The notes: a model not told the origin generated them from the letters alone. Counted from the first letter of the stretch, positions 30,172 to 41,273 are shown. The stretch is DNA of 64,000 nucleotides from Citrobacter sedlakii NBRC 105722 (GCF_000759835.1 NZ_BBNB01000002.1:124001-188000), one strand, 5' to 3'. A program made the numbers and translations.

Positions 30172-31605
30172 TTACAGCATGTTCCAGCCGATAAGCAGGT
30201 TCCACCACCAGACGCCCAGCGTGATATGAACCAGGAAAGTGATGAATGTCAGCATGGCGCCGACCAGCCACCACGATTTAATGTCGTTATATCCCACGCC
30301 GAAAATAACCGGGCCGGCAGCGCCGCCGTAATGAGTTACCATGCCGCCATAGGAGTTGGAAAAAAGCAGCGCCAGCGCGGTTAACATTAATGGCGCGCCA
30401 GAGACGTTTGCCAGCATTGCGAAGACCGGCATCATCGCCACAATATAGGCGCTGCCGGAGGCAAAGAAATAACGCACGATAATGCTGAGAAACAGAATGA
30501 TAAAAAATGCGATATTGCTATGGTTATCAAAGGAAATATTATTTTTGAAAAGTTCTGCCAGCCAGTCGAAAAATTTCACTTTCGATAATAAAGAACTCAG
30601 ACCAATAATGCCGCCGTACCAGATTAAGGTATTCCAGCCGCCTTTATTTTTGACCACGTCGTCCCAGCTCACCACGCCCAGCAGAAGCATCGCCCCCATT
30701 ACCACGATAGCGACTGTGGATTCATCAATACCGAGACTTTTACTGAAGATCCATCCCAGCAGGGCAAGTACGAAAATGCTCAGCAGCATTTTTTCGCGCA
30801 CTTTCATCGGCCCTAAATTCTCCAGTCCCGCCCGGGCGATGGTTTTATTATCTACTTTCTTAATTTCCGGCGGGTACATGAAATAGATAACCAGCGGCGC
30901 TAACAGCAGCATCACCATTCCTGGCAGCAAGGCTGCCAGCGCCCATCCGCCCCAGCTGATCTGCAGATGACAGATGTCGTTGATCATTTTTAGCGCCAGA
31001 ATATTTCCCGCCATCGCGGTAAAAAACATATAGCTGGTGGTCTTGGTCACCATATACACCGTCATCATCAGGTAATGCCCGACGCGACGCGGACTTTTAT
31101 CAGGTTCCGATCCCAGCGCCACCGCCACGCTGTTGATAATGGGCAGGACAATCCCCCCTGCCCGCGCCGTATTTGACGGGGTCGCCGGGGCGAGCACCAG
31201 GTCGAGAAAAACGGTGACGTAGCCCAATCCCAGCGTGGTGTTGCCGATTTTACCGATCAGGATGTAGGCGATGCGTTTACCCAACCCGGTAGTGACAAAA
31301 GCGGCGCTCAGGGTAAAGGCGGAGAACACCAGCCACGTCGTGCCGGAGGCATAACCGCTCAGCACGCTGCTGGTCTTAAACTGACCGGCGCCTAAATTGC
31401 CGACCACCACCATTGATGCCGCAACGGCCATCAATAACACGACCGGCTCCGGGAAAGGTTTAATGACCAGCCCGACGATCGCCGCCAGATAAATGCCAAA
31501 CAGCACCCAGGCCAGCTCGCTTAAACCGGCAGGCGCAGGCAGTAAACCTATCACGCAAGGGATCGCTAATATCGTTATTAGCTTCCATAATGATTTCACA
31601 TTCAT
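30172..31605 (-). CDS. ybhI: DASS-family anion transporter YbhI
   Basis: This 477-residue inner membrane protein of the divalent anion:sodium symporter (CitT/2-oxoglutarate-malate translocator) family has 11-13 hydrophobic helices. The family's substrate-binding motif is seen as [19 protein letters not shown] near residues 135-153. Closest relatives carry citrate, tartrate, succinate or 2-oxoglutarate. Placed between an aconitase-like enzyme and a PrpF-like isomerase, it probably imports an unsaturated or hydroxylated di- or tricarboxylate; that is inference. It lies 83 bases below ybhH. Confidence 0.92.
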   Translation of the reverse strand: MNVKSLWKLITILAIPCVIGLLPAPAGLSELAWVLFGIYLAAIVGLVIKPFPEPVVLLMAVAASMVVVGNLGAGQFKTSSVLSGYASGTTWLVFSAFTLSAAFVTTGLGKRIAYILIGKIGNTTLGLGYVTVFLDLVLAPATPSNTARAGGIVLPIINSVAVALGSEPDKSPRRVGHYLMMTVYMVTKTTSYMFFTAMAGNILALKMINDICHLQISWGGWALAALLPGMVMLLLAPLVIYFMYPPEIKKVDNKTIARAGLENLGPMKVREKMLLSIFVLALLGWIFSKSLGIDESTVAIVVMGAMLLLGVVSWDDVVKNKGGWNTLIWYGGIIGLSSLLSKVKFFDWLAELFKNNISFDNHSNIAFFIILFLSIIVRYFFASGSAYIVAMMPVFAMLANVSGAPLMLTALALLFSNSYGGMVTHYGGAAGPVIFGVGYNDIKSWWLVGAMLTFITFLVHITLGVWWWNLLIGWNML

Positions 31606-31688
31606 TTTTATGTCCTGATGGATCTGTGCAGAAATAGACAGCTGTCTGTTCGACTTTCCTTAATCACAACGAAATGTGTTTTTGGCAC

Positions 31689-32741
31689 TTACGGAAGATA
31701 AACGTCTCCGGAAAATATTTTCCTTGCGGTGCGAATAACGGAAGCGCGAAGCGTTGTTGGGTCGTCACTTTGATTACTTAACTGAATATCGAGGCTGCCG
31801 CCCGGATGCTCGAGGGTAATTTTGCCGTTGCCGGGGAACGGAATGATCTGACGGGTTACGGTACCGGCAATCGCGCAGCTGCTGGCGATAGCAATCGCGC
31901 CGGTTATCGCCAGCGCTTTATGGCAGGCGTGCGGCATGAAATAACGCACATTCAGGGTGCCGCCTTTTTGTGGTGGAGAAATTAATACTGGTTTCGGAAT
32001 CACCTTATTCGCGACATCGCCCAGCCCCATCGCCAGCCCCGCCTGCAGACGAATAGACTCGATTCGCGCCAGAAGCTGCGCATCGCCGTCCAGTTCCGCC
32101 GCCGTTTCATAGCCGGTTTTACCTAAATAGTCGGCGGGAATCATCACTACCGGCATCGCCATATCGATACAGGTGGTTGGCACCGCGTCAAAATAGTTAA
32201 GCGGCTGGCCGGTCGGGAAAAGCCTGCCGGTTTTCGCCCCGGCGGCATTGAGGAAAGTCAGCGCGACGGGGGCCGCGGTTCCCGGTACGCCGTCGATTTT
32301 GACCGTTCCTTCATAATTCACCGCGCCGTTCGGTGTCTGTACGTCCGCTTCAATAAGGGTATGGGTATTCACGTTGCGGATACGTACCCGGGTGACAGGG
32401 GAAGTGGCGGCAGTCAGCCCTTGCTCTATAGCGAACGCGCCGACGGCGCAGAGCATGTTGCCGCAGTTTGGCGTGGTGTCGACGCGCTGCTCATGGACCA
32501 GCACCTGGGCAAAGAGGTAATCGATATCGGCATCTGGGGCGGCGGAGCGGCTGACGATGGCAACCTTGCTGGTCAGGGGATTTCCCCCACCGATACCGTC
32601 TATCTCCAGTTCATTGCCCGATCCCATAATCGATATTAATACCGCGTCGCGTTGAGCCGTATTCTCAGGCAGATCCTCAGCCCGTAAAAATGCGCCGCGC
32701 GAGGTTCCTCCACGCATCATTACGCAGGGTATTTTTTTCAC
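31689..32741 (-). CDS. ybhH: PrpF-family isomerase YbhH
   Basis: This 350-residue protein has the two-domain diaminopimelate epimerase-like fold of PrpF (2-methylaconitate cis-trans isomerase). The N-terminus MRGGTSRGAFLRAEDLP is the PrpF signature. GIGGGNPLTSKVAIV and NCGNMLCAVGAFAIEQGL (the Cys-type acid/base position) follow. PrpF works with aconitase-type AcnD in propionate breakdown, so pairing with YbhJ is suggestive. It is first of ybhHIJ and divergent from the regulator ybhD. Confidence 0.92.
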   Translation of the reverse strand: MKKIPCVMMRGGTSRGAFLRAEDLPENTAQRDAVLISIMGSGNELEIDGIGGGNPLTSKVAIVSRSAAPDADIDYLFAQVLVHEQRVDTTPNCGNMLCAVGAFAIEQGLTAATSPVTRVRIRNVNTHTLIEADVQTPNGAVNYEGTVKIDGVPGTAAPVALTFLNAAGAKTGRLFPTGQPLNYFDAVPTTCIDMAMPVVMIPADYLGKTGYETAAELDGDAQLLARIESIRLQAGLAMGLGDVANKVIPKPVLISPPQKGGTLNVRYFMPHACHKALAITGAIAIASSCAIAGTVTRQIIPFPGNGKITLEHPGGSLDIQLSNQSDDPTTLRASVIRTARKIFSGDVYLP

Positions 32742-32882
32742 GTCAGTGTCCTCAATAATTATTACGCAAAACAGAATTACACGTGAAAAACGGCCTGGCT
32801 AATGACTTTGATTTTCCTATTAGTGACTTTTATTTATTAATCATCCTGCGTGGACTAAAGGTAAACTGAGGCCTGTTTCCGG

Positions 32883-32905
32883 GCTGGCGACGCCAGCTTT
32901 TTTAT
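32883..32905 (+). terminator. Terminator-like hairpin in the ybhD leader
   Basis: GCTGGC-GAC-GCCAGC is followed directly by TTTTTTATTTG, a classic intrinsic terminator layout, and it ends 13 bases before the ybhD ATG. Either the ybhD promoter is upstream and the hairpin attenuates it, or a short divergent-region transcript ends here. Confidence 0.6.
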
Positions 32906-32918
32906 TTGTGGAGTGGCA

Positions 32919-33842
32919 ATGAAACACCAACTATCAAGTATGAAAGCGTTTGTCACGCTGGCAGAGTCAGAATCTTTTAACAATGCCGCAAAATTACTTA
33001 ATATTACGCAACCTGCATTAACACGCAGAATAAAAAAGATGGAAGAAGATTTACAGGTAATTCTTTTTGAACGGACAACGCGTAAAGTTACGTTAACAAA
33101 AGCGGGCAAAATGCTGTTACCGGAAGCGCGGGAGATAATTAAAAAGCTTGATGAAATGCTGTTTAATATTCGAGAAATGAATTCACATCAGCGAGGCAGA
33201 ATCACCCTGTCCTGTATTCCAACGGCGGTGTTCTATTTTTTACCGCAGGCCATAGGGAAATTTAATGAGTTATACCCCAATATTAATGTGCGCATTATGG
33301 AACAGGGCACGCATAATTGCATGGAGTCCGTTCTTTGCAATGAGGCTGACTTCGGCATAAACATGAACAACATCACAAATTCATCGATAGACTTCACCCC
33401 GCTGGTGAACGAACCGTTCGTCCTGGCATGTCGGCGCGATCATCCCCTCGCCAGCAGACAGCTGGTTGAATGGCAGGAACTGGTGAATCACACGCTGATC
33501 GGCGTGCGCTCGTCGAGCGGAAACCGGCTGCTGATAGAGCAACAGCTGGCGGATAAGCCCTGGAAGCTGGAGTGGTTTTATGAGGTTCGCCATCTGTCCA
33601 CCTCGCTCGGTTTGGTCGAGGCGGGGCTTGGCGTGTCGGCGCTGCCGGGGCTGGCGATGCCGCAGACGCCGCACCCGACGCTGCTCGGCATTCCGCTGGT
33701 CGAACCGGTCATCCGCCGCACGCTGGGCATCATTCGCCGTAAAGACGCGGTTCTTTCGCCGCCTGCGGAGCGCTTTTTTAACCTGCTGCTGAAATTATGG
33801 ACCGACCAGAGCGACCTGCTGTGGCGTCCGGTTTCGGAGTGA
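32919..33842 (+). CDS. ybhD: LysR-type regulator YbhD
   Basis: This 307-residue LysR-type regulator has an N-terminal winged helix (residues 1-60, with SESFNNAAKLLNITQPALTR as the recognition helix region). The substrate-binding domain follows (about 90-295). It is transcribed away from ybhHIJ, the usual layout for a LysR protein and its target operon, so it probably senses the imported acid. I choose the ATG eight bases after GGAG in place of a GTG two codons earlier. The first half of the gene is clearly richer in A and T than the second. Confidence 0.92.
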   Translation: MKHQLSSMKAFVTLAESESFNNAAKLLNITQPALTRRIKKMEEDLQVILFERTTRKVTLTKAGKMLLPEAREIIKKLDEMLFNIREMNSHQRGRITLSCIPTAVFYFLPQAIGKFNELYPNINVRIMEQGTHNCMESVLCNEADFGINMNNITNSSIDFTPLVNEPFVLACRRDHPLASRQLVEWQELVNHTLIGVRSSSGNRLLIEQQLADKPWKLEWFYEVRHLSTSLGLVEAGLGVSALPGLAMPQTPHPTLLGIPLVEPVIRRTLGIIRRKDAVLSPPAERFFNLLLKLWTDQSDLLWRPVSE

Positions 33843-33931
33843 GCGCCCCCGCCGGTTGGCGGCAGCGCCCGACACTCCGCATTGTCGCATTTATTCGGCC
33901 AGGAAAGTCCTTCCCGGCCCGTTTACGTGGC

Positions 33932-34960
<1,029 letters not shown>

Positions 34961-35069
34961 TTACCAACGTAGACGGTTTTGTCAGTAAATGCTGAATTAA
35001 TTTGTCCGCTTCCCGTCCCGGTGTACCATTCCGGCAGACGCATTTTTCAACATTTATCTGGATAACGTT

Positions 35070-35888
35070 ATGACTGCACGCGTGATTGCCCTGGATTTGG
35101 ATGGAACCTTACTGACCCCGCAAAAGACCTTGCTCCCTTCATCGCTCGAAGCGCTCTCCCGGGCAAAGGACGCAGGCTATCAACTTATCATCGTCACCGG
35201 GCGCCATCACGTTGCGATTCATCCTTTTTATCAGGCACTGAAGCTGGATACACCTGCAATTTGCTGTAACGGCACCTATTTGTATGATTATCATGCAAAA
35301 AGTGTGCTTGAATCCGACCCGCTGCCGGTTAACCAGGCACTGCAACTGATAGATATGCTGGATGAACATCAGATCCACGGCCTGATGTATGTCGACAACG
35401 CCATGCTGTATGAACGCCCGACCGGACACGTGATCCGCACGTCGAACTGGGCGCAGACGCTGCCGCCGGAGCAGCGTCCGGTCTTCACGCAGGTGCCTTC
35501 GCTGGCCCAGGCCGCCCATGACGTCAACGCGGTATGGAAATTTGCCCTGACCGATGAAGATATTCCTAAACTGCAGCAGTTTGGTAAACAGGTTGAGCAA
35601 GTGCTGGGACTGGAATGCGAATGGTCATGGCACGATCAGGTCGATATAGCCCGCAAAGGCAACAGTAAAGGGAATCGCCTGACGCGATGGATCGAGTCTC
35701 AGGGCGGTTCGATGGCGAACGTGATTGCCTTTGGCGACAACTACAATGACATCAGCATGCTGGAGGCGGCCGGGACCGGGGTGGCGATGGGCAATGCCGA
35801 TGACGCGGTGAAAGCCCGCGCCAACGTGGTGATTGGCGATAACACGACCGACAGCATCGCCAAATTTATTTACACTCACCTGCTGTGA
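35070..35888 (+). CDS. ybhA: HAD-family pyridoxal phosphate phosphatase YbhA
   Basis: This 272-residue Cof-type HAD phosphatase has the nucleophile motif DLDGTLLTP (Asp9, Asp11), the VTGR motif with its Thr, Lys in the NSKGNRLTRW segment (motif III) and GDNYNDISML (motif IV). E. coli YbhA dephosphorylates pyridoxal phosphate and fructose 1,6-bisphosphate. Its stop abuts the modC stop on the other strand with no base between, so any terminator must lie inside a coding region. Confidence 0.95.
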   Translation: MTARVIALDLDGTLLTPQKTLLPSSLEALSRAKDAGYQLIIVTGRHHVAIHPFYQALKLDTPAICCNGTYLYDYHAKSVLESDPLPVNQALQLIDMLDEHQIHGLMYVDNAMLYERPTGHVIRTSNWAQTLPPEQRPVFTQVPSLAQAAHDVNAVWKFALTDEDIPKLQQFGKQVEQVLGLECEWSWHDQVDIARKGNSKGNRLTRWIESQGGSMANVIAFGDNYNDISMLEAAGTGVAMGNADDAVKARANVVIGDNTTDSIAKFIYTHLL

Positions 35889-36947
35889 TCAGGCGGTAAT
35901 CGACACGCTCTTGATTTGCGCGTACAGCCAGAGACCAGGCTTGATAGCCAGTTCATCTCTGGCCCACGGGCTGATACGCGCCCATAGCGTTTTACCGCCT
36001 ACTTCAAGCTGCACTTCCACCTGGCCGCAATCGTCAAGACAGTTGATCACCTTCGCCCGCAGAACGTTGCGGATACTGGTCTGCTGCGGTGGTTGCAGTA
36101 CCAGCGATACATCCGACGCCTGAATGCGAATGCGCAACGTACGGTGTAACGGTTCATCCAGCTTATTAACCCACACATGCTGGTCTCCCAGCGCCAGCGC
36201 GGTCATCGCATAGTGTGGATGGTGTTCCAGCACGCTGACCTTGAGCACACTGCTCTGCTGTTCTTTCGGCAGCCACGGGTGCATTACGCTGCTTCCCCAT
36301 ACCTCCTCCAGCGCGCCAAACGCTTTCACCTGGCCGTCTTCCAGCACCATTACGTTATCCGCGAGATGCAGGATCTCATCCAGTGAATGGCTGACGTACA
36401 GCATCGGGATGTTAATTTCCTGCGCCAGTCGTTGTAGATACGGCAGCAGTTCACGCTTTCGAGGAATGTCCAGAGAGGCTAACGGCTCGTCAAGCAGCAG
36501 CAGTTCCGGGGCGGTCAGTAGCGCCCGGCCTATCGCCACCCGCTGCTTTTCACCGCCGGAGAGGTCGCCCGGCAAACGGTCGAGCAACGATTCGACACCT
36601 AATAACGCCACCAGCTTGTCGAACTGTCCGGCCATGCTTTTCGCCATACCATAACGCAGGTTGCCGCGCACTTTATAATGCGGAAACAGCCGCGCATCCT
36701 GAAACACATAGCCCACCCGGCGCTTTTCCGGCGTCAGGCAGATGCCGCGCTCACTGTCGTTCAGCACCCGCCCATTAAGCATGATACGGCCGGTCTGCGG
36801 CGTCGTCAGTCCGCTGATGGCGTTGATCAAGGAGGTTTTTCCCGCGCCGGAGACGCCAAAAATGGCGGTGATGCCGCTGGCGGGCAGCGTTTCATTAATC
36901 GTCAGGCGGTGAGTGCCCAGCGTCTGGGTGAAATTGAGTTCCAGCAT
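35889..36947 (-). CDS. modC: Molybdate ABC transporter ATPase ModC
   Basis: This 352-residue ATPase powers ModB for high-affinity molybdate uptake. Walker A is GVSGAGKTS, the signature LSGGEKQR, and Walker [13 protein letters not shown]. The C-terminal third (about 290-352) is a molybdate-binding MOP domain ([20 protein letters not shown]). The start [10 protein letters not shown] agrees with E. coli; a 30-codon extension into modB is rejected. It is the last gene of modABC, two bases from modB. Confidence 0.96.
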   Translation of the reverse strand: MLELNFTQTLGTHRLTINETLPASGITAIFGVSGAGKTSLINAISGLTTPQTGRIMLNGRVLNDSERGICLTPEKRRVGYVFQDARLFPHYKVRGNLRYGMAKSMAGQFDKLVALLGVESLLDRLPGDLSGGEKQRVAIGRALLTAPELLLLDEPLASLDIPRKRELLPYLQRLAQEINIPMLYVSHSLDEILHLADNVMVLEDGQVKAFGALEEVWGSSVMHPWLPKEQQSSVLKVSVLEHHPHYAMTALALGDQHVWVNKLDEPLHRTLRIRIQASDVSLVLQPPQQTSIRNVLRAKVINCLDDCGQVEVQLEVGGKTLWARISPWARDELAIKPGLWLYAQIKSVSITA

Positions 36948-36949
36948 GA

Positions 36950-37639
36950 TTATTGCCCCGTCCGCGTGCGGCTGATGCGCGCCAGCCATTCGGAGATCAG
37001 CAATGAAATCAATGCCAGCACGATGGAGATCACGCAAAGCCGCGCCGCCGCGCTTTCCCCACCGGGCGTCTGGATCAGCGTGTACATCGCCGAAGGAAGG
37101 GTGCGCGTTTCGCCAGGAATGTTGGAAACAAAGGTAATGGTCGCGCCAAACTCGCCGAGGGAGCGAGCAAACGCCAGCACCGTACCCACAATAATCCCCG
37201 GCAACGTAAGCGGTAAAGTAATAGTGAAAAAGACGCGCCAGCGCCCGGCGCCGAGTGTACGGGCAGCCTGCTCCAGTCGGGTATCCACCCCTTCCAGCGC
37301 CAGCCGGATAGCGCGCACCATCAGGGGAAACGACATCACGGCCGCCGCCAGCACCGCGCCGCGCCAGCTAAAGGCAAAGGTGATGCCGAAGCTGTCATAC
37401 AACCACTGGCCGATAATTCCGCGACGGCCCATCGAGACCAACAGCAGGTATCCCACTACCACCGGCGGTAAGACCAGCGGCAGATGCAACAGGCTGTCCA
37501 ACAATGCTTTGCCCGGGAACCGACAGCGCACCAGCAGCCAGGCAAAGAAAATCCCAAAAGGCAGACTGAAGAGTACGGCCAGGGATGACACTTTCAGGCT
37601 CAGGAGTACGGCCTGCCATTCGGGATCGCTCAGTATCAT
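36950..37639 (-). CDS. modB: Molybdate ABC transporter permease ModB
   Basis: This 229-residue inner membrane permease has about five to six helices. The EAA-type coupling loop that contacts ModC is visible as [20 protein letters not shown] near residues 130-149. Length equals that of E. coli ModB. Its start overlaps the modA stop by one base. Confidence 0.96.
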   Translation of the reverse strand: MILSDPEWQAVLLSLKVSSLAVLFSLPFGIFFAWLLVRCRFPGKALLDSLLHLPLVLPPVVVGYLLLVSMGRRGIIGQWLYDSFGITFAFSWRGAVLAAAVMSFPLMVRAIRLALEGVDTRLEQAARTLGAGRWRVFFTITLPLTLPGIIVGTVLAFARSLGEFGATITFVSNIPGETRTLPSAMYTLIQTPGGESAAARLCVISIVLALISLLISEWLARISRTRTGQ

Positions 37640-38412
37640 TACTTCGTCGTAAATCCGTAACGTTTAAAAATAGCAGACGCCTGCGGCCCTTTCAGGTAAT
37701 CACAAAAGGCGCTGACCGTTGCGTTTTTATGTCCATCCACTATGGCGATGGGGTATTCCACTTTCTGATGTGACGCTTCCGGGAACGTGGCCACCACCTT
37801 CACGCCTTTACTGGCGACGGCATCGGAACCGTAAACGATTCCCAGCGGCGCTTCGTTACGCTCCACCAGCGCCAGCGCGCCGCGCACGTCTTCCGCAGGC
37901 GCCAGTTTCGGCGCTAGCGTATCCCAGGCACCCAGTTTTTGCAGCGCTTCTTTCGCGTAAATGCCGGCCGGAACATGTTCCGGATCGCCTACGGCCAGAC
38001 GTCCGCCGTCAAGCAGGCGGGTCCAGTCGGTTTTGTTGTCGACAGTAAAATCTTTTTGTTCGCTTGCTTTGGGCGCGACGACAACCAGGCTGTTCCCCAA
38101 CAGCGTCTGGCGTGACGCGGTATCTATCGCTTTTTTGTCTACCGCGTAATCCATCCATTTCTGGTCGGCGGAAATAAACACATCTGCCGGAGCGCCCGCT
38201 TCGATTTGTCGCGCCAGGGTAGAAGAGGATGCGAAAGAGGAAACCACCTCAACGTTTTTTTCTTTTTTATAAACGGCCGCGATATCCTGCATCGCGTTGG
38301 TCAGCGAAGCCGCTGCAAAAACGGTGATTTTGCCCTCACCTGCCAGCGCCTGCCCGGCAAGAGTAAGAGAAAGTGTTGCCCCGGCAACCAGACGTAGCCA
38401 TGAACGTGCCAT
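37639..38412 (-). CDS. modA: Periplasmic molybdate-binding protein ModA
   Basis: This 257-residue protein has a cleavable signal peptide (about residues 1-24, cut after GQALA). The mature protein binds molybdate or tungstate through Ser residues such as those in FAAASLTNAM and SSFASSSTL. It delivers the oxyanion to ModBC. It is the first gene of the operon, behind a ModE-binding palindrome, and so is repressed when molybdate is plentiful. Confidence 0.97.
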   Translation of the reverse strand: MARSWLRLVAGATLSLTLAGQALAGEGKITVFAAASLTNAMQDIAAVYKKEKNVEVVSSFASSSTLARQIEAGAPADVFISADQKWMDYAVDKKAIDTASRQTLLGNSLVVVAPKASEQKDFTVDNKTDWTRLLDGGRLAVGDPEHVPAGIYAKEALQKLGAWDTLAPKLAPAEDVRGALALVERNEAPLGIVYGSDAVASKGVKVVATFPEASHQKVEYPIAIVDGHKNATVSAFCDYLKGPQASAIFKRYGFTTK

Positions 38413-38429
38413 TGAAAGCTCCTGTGCGT

Positions 38430-38457
38430 ATCGTTATGTAGCGGACAATATAACGAT
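38430..38457. promoter_or_regulatory. ModE operator of modABC
   Basis: ATCGTTAT...ATAACGAT, an 8-bp inverted repeat with a 12-base centre, lies 18 bases upstream of the modA start. It matches the E. coli ModE operator type, so molybdate-ModE would repress the operon. Confidence 0.85.
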
Positions 38458-38544
38458 AATTCCGGCAATTTCCCAGCGGTTATTACTACCCATTCGGGAG
38501 GAATCAGGAAAACTATCGGCAGGAAATACGGGAACTTGAGCAAA

Positions 38545-38569
38545 GAAAAACGCCCGGCAGAGCGGGCGT
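38545..38569 (-). terminator. Terminator after acrZ
   Basis: On the minus strand CGCCCG-CTCTGC-CGGGCG is followed by TTTTTCTTTG. It is a strong intrinsic terminator eight bases past the acrZ stop and separates acrZ from modA. Confidence 0.85.
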
Positions 38570-38576
38570 CGGGAAA

Positions 38577-38801
<225 letters not shown>

Positions 38802-38854
38802 CTATGCGCAGGCGGGGTTTTCCGTCACAATAGTCCTTTTGCCAGGATCGTGTT

Positions 38855-39643
38855 ATGCAAGCCGAAATCCTTCTTACCCTTAAACTGCAGCAAAAACTGT
38901 TTGCCGACCCTCGACGCATTTCTCTGCTTAAGCATATTGCGCTTTCCGGCTCCATTAGTCAGGGTGCGAAAGACGCGGGCATTAGCTATAAAAGCGCCTG
39001 GGACGCCATTAACGAGATGAACCAGCTCAGCGAGCAGACGCTGGTCGAACGCGCCACCGGCGGCAAGGGCGGCGGCGGCGCGGTATTAACCCGCTACGGA
39101 CAGCGCCTGATCCAACTCTACGACTTACTGGCGCAGATACAGCAAAAGGCGTTTGATGTTCTGAGCGACGACGATGCGCTTCCCCTCGACAGTCTGCTGG
39201 CCGCCATTTCACGCTTTTCCTTACAAACCAGCGCGCGCAACCAGTGGTTTGGCACCATTACCGGCCGCGACCACGATCGGGTGCAGCAGCATGTAGACGT
39301 TTTGCTGGCGGATGGCGAAACGCGGCTGAAAGTCGCGATTACCGCGCAAAGCGGCGAACGTCTGGGGCTTAACGAAGGCAAAGAGGTGCTGGTGTTATTG
39401 AAAGCGCCGTGGGTGGGCCTCACCCAGGACGACGCCGTCGCGCAGACGGCAGATAATCAGCTTAAAGGGACGATTAGTCATATTGAACGCGGCGTAGAGC
39501 AGTGCGAAGTATTGATGACGCTGGCGGACGGTCAATCGTTGTGCGCGACGGTGCCGCTAGAAAACACCGCAACGCTTGCCCAGGGCGACAGCGTGACGGC
39601 CTTTTTTGATGCCGATAACGTCATCATCGCCACGTTGTGCTGA
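38855..39643 (+). CDS. modE: Molybdate-responsive regulator ModE
   Basis: This 262-residue regulator has an N-terminal winged helix-turn-helix domain (about 1-120, with the KDAGISYKSAWDAINEMNQ recognition region). Two Mop-type molybdate-binding domains follow (about 125-262, TSARNQWFGTI and LKVAITAQSGERLGL). The molybdate-bound dimer represses modABC and activates moa; matching palindromes are seen at both (38430-38457 and 10624-10647). It is divergent from acrZ and followed by modF. Confidence 0.97.
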   Translation: MQAEILLTLKLQQKLFADPRRISLLKHIALSGSISQGAKDAGISYKSAWDAINEMNQLSEQTLVERATGGKGGGGAVLTRYGQRLIQLYDLLAQIQQKAFDVLSDDDALPLDSLLAAISRFSLQTSARNQWFGTITGRDHDRVQQHVDVLLADGETRLKVAITAQSGERLGLNEGKEVLVLLKAPWVGLTQDDAVAQTADNQLKGTISHIERGVEQCEVLMTLADGQSLCATVPLENTATLAQGDSVTAFFDADNVIIATLC

Positions 39644-39765
39644 GAAACCGTTCAGGCGTTCCTCTTTGCATTTCGGCTACCGTCAGCGCTCGCGCAAAAC
39701 GCATTGACATTCCTGTCCGGACAACGTATCCCTGTTATTCATCGCTGCAAAAAATGGGATACTAA

Positions 39766-41238
39766 ATGTCATCGTTGCAAATTTCGCAAGGCACGTTTCG
39801 CCTGAGCGACACAAAAACGCTTCAGCTTGATTCCGCTTCGTTAACCGCGGGCGAAAGTTGGGCGTTTGTTGGCGCGAACGGAAGCGGGAAGTCGGCGCTG
39901 GCACGCGCGCTGGCGGGAGAACTCCCGCTACTCAAAGGCGAACGCCATTGTCAGTTTACCCGTATCACTCGCCTCTCCTTCGAACAGCTACAAAAGCTGG
40001 TCAGCGACGAATGGCAGCGCAATAACACCGACATGCTCAGCCCCGGTGAAGACGACACCGGCCGCACGACCGCAGAAATCATTCAGGACGAGGTGAAAAA
40101 CCGGTCCCGCTGCGAGGAACTGGCGCTGCAATTCGGCATCTCTCATCTTCTTGCGCGCCGCTTCAAGTACCTTTCCACTGGCGAAACGCGTAAAACCCTG
40201 CTTTGCCAGGCGCTGATGTCCGAGCCGGATTTATTGATCCTCGATGAACCGTTTGACGGGCTGGACGTCGCCTCACGCCAGCAGTTGTCGGGGCTACTTG
40301 AGACGCTGCATCAATCCGGCATCACGCTGGTGCTGGTACTGAACCGCTTCGATGAAATGCCTGATTTTATCCAGTATGCCGGGGTAGTGGCCGACTGCGC
40401 ACTCACCGAAACCGGCGCGAAAGACGCGCTGTTACAGCAGGCGCTCATCGCTCAGCTCGCCCATAGCGAACGTCTGGAAGGCGTCAGCCTGCCGGAACCC
40501 GACGAACCCGCGGCGCGGCATCTTCTGGCCGCAAATGACGCGCGTATTGTCCTTCGTGACGGCGTGGTTTCGTATAACGATCGTCCTATCCTGCATCATC
40601 TGAACTGGCAGGTTAACCCCGGTGAGCACTGGCAGATTGTCGGCCCCAACGGTGCGGGAAAATCAACGCTGCTGAGTCTTATCACCGGCGATCACCCACA
40701 GGGTTACAGTAATGACCTTACGCTGTTTGGTCGCCGTCGCGGCAGCGGTGAAACCATCTGGGACATCAAGAAGCATATTGGCTATGTCAGCAGCAGCCTG
40801 CACCTTGATTATCGCGTCAGCACCACGGTGCGTAATGTCATCCTCTCTGGCTACTTTGACTCTATCGGCATCTATCAGGCCGTTTCTGACCGCCAACAGA
40901 AGCTGGCGCAACAGTGGCTGGATATCCTCGGCATCGATAAACAGACTGCTGACGCGCCTTTCCATAGTCTTTCCTGGGGTCAGCAGCGGCTGGCGCTGAT
41001 TACCCGCGCGCTGGTAAAACACCCAACGTTACTGATCCTCGACGAACCGTTACAGGGACTGGATCCGCTTAACCGCCAGCTGATTCGCCGTTTTGTGGAT
41101 GTGCTGATTAGCGAAGGCGATACCCAGTTGCTCTTTGTGTCACATCATGCGGAAGATGCCCCTGCCTGTATCACTCATCGGCTGGCGTTTGTTCCCGAGG
41201 GCGATCGCTACGTGTATCAGCAGACCCGATTGCGCTAG
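39766..41238 (+). CDS. modF: Tandem ABC ATPase ModF
   Basis: This 490-residue protein has two ABC domains. Domain 1: Walker A GANGSGKSAL, signature LSTGETRKTL, Walker B LLILDEPFDGLD. Domain 2 starts near residue 260: Walker [12 protein letters not shown], signature LSWGQQRLAL, Walker B LLILDEPLQGLD. No membrane partner is nearby. It was named for its position in modEF and is reported in E. coli as a photorepair-linked protein (PhrA); its real function is unsettled. A good terminator follows. Confidence 0.95.
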   Translation: MSSLQISQGTFRLSDTKTLQLDSASLTAGESWAFVGANGSGKSALARALAGELPLLKGERHCQFTRITRLSFEQLQKLVSDEWQRNNTDMLSPGEDDTGRTTAEIIQDEVKNRSRCEELALQFGISHLLARRFKYLSTGETRKTLLCQALMSEPDLLILDEPFDGLDVASRQQLSGLLETLHQSGITLVLVLNRFDEMPDFIQYAGVVADCALTETGAKDALLQQALIAQLAHSERLEGVSLPEPDEPAARHLLAANDARIVLRDGVVSYNDRPILHHLNWQVNPGEHWQIVGPNGAGKSTLLSLITGDHPQGYSNDLTLFGRRRGSGETIWDIKKHIGYVSSSLHLDYRVSTTVRNVILSGYFDSIGIYQAVSDRQQKLAQQWLDILGIDKQTADAPFHSLSWGQQRLALITRALVKHPTLLILDEPLQGLDPLNRQLIRRFVDVLISEGDTQLLFVSHHAEDAPACITHRLAFVPEGDRYVYQQTRLR

Positions 41239-41249
41239 TTTTCATCCGT

Positions 41250-41273
41250 GGGCGCGAAAGCGCCCTTTTTTTT
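41250..41273 (+). terminator. Terminator after modF
   Basis: GGGCGC-GAAA-GCGCCC is followed by eight Ts, 11 bases past the modF stop. It isolates modEF from the gal operon. Confidence 0.92.

Noticed and set aside
30146-30274. 43-codon extension of YbhJ
   Set aside because: It runs back across the ybhI stop and has no ribosome site; the family starts at MIKLYEK with GGAG in front.
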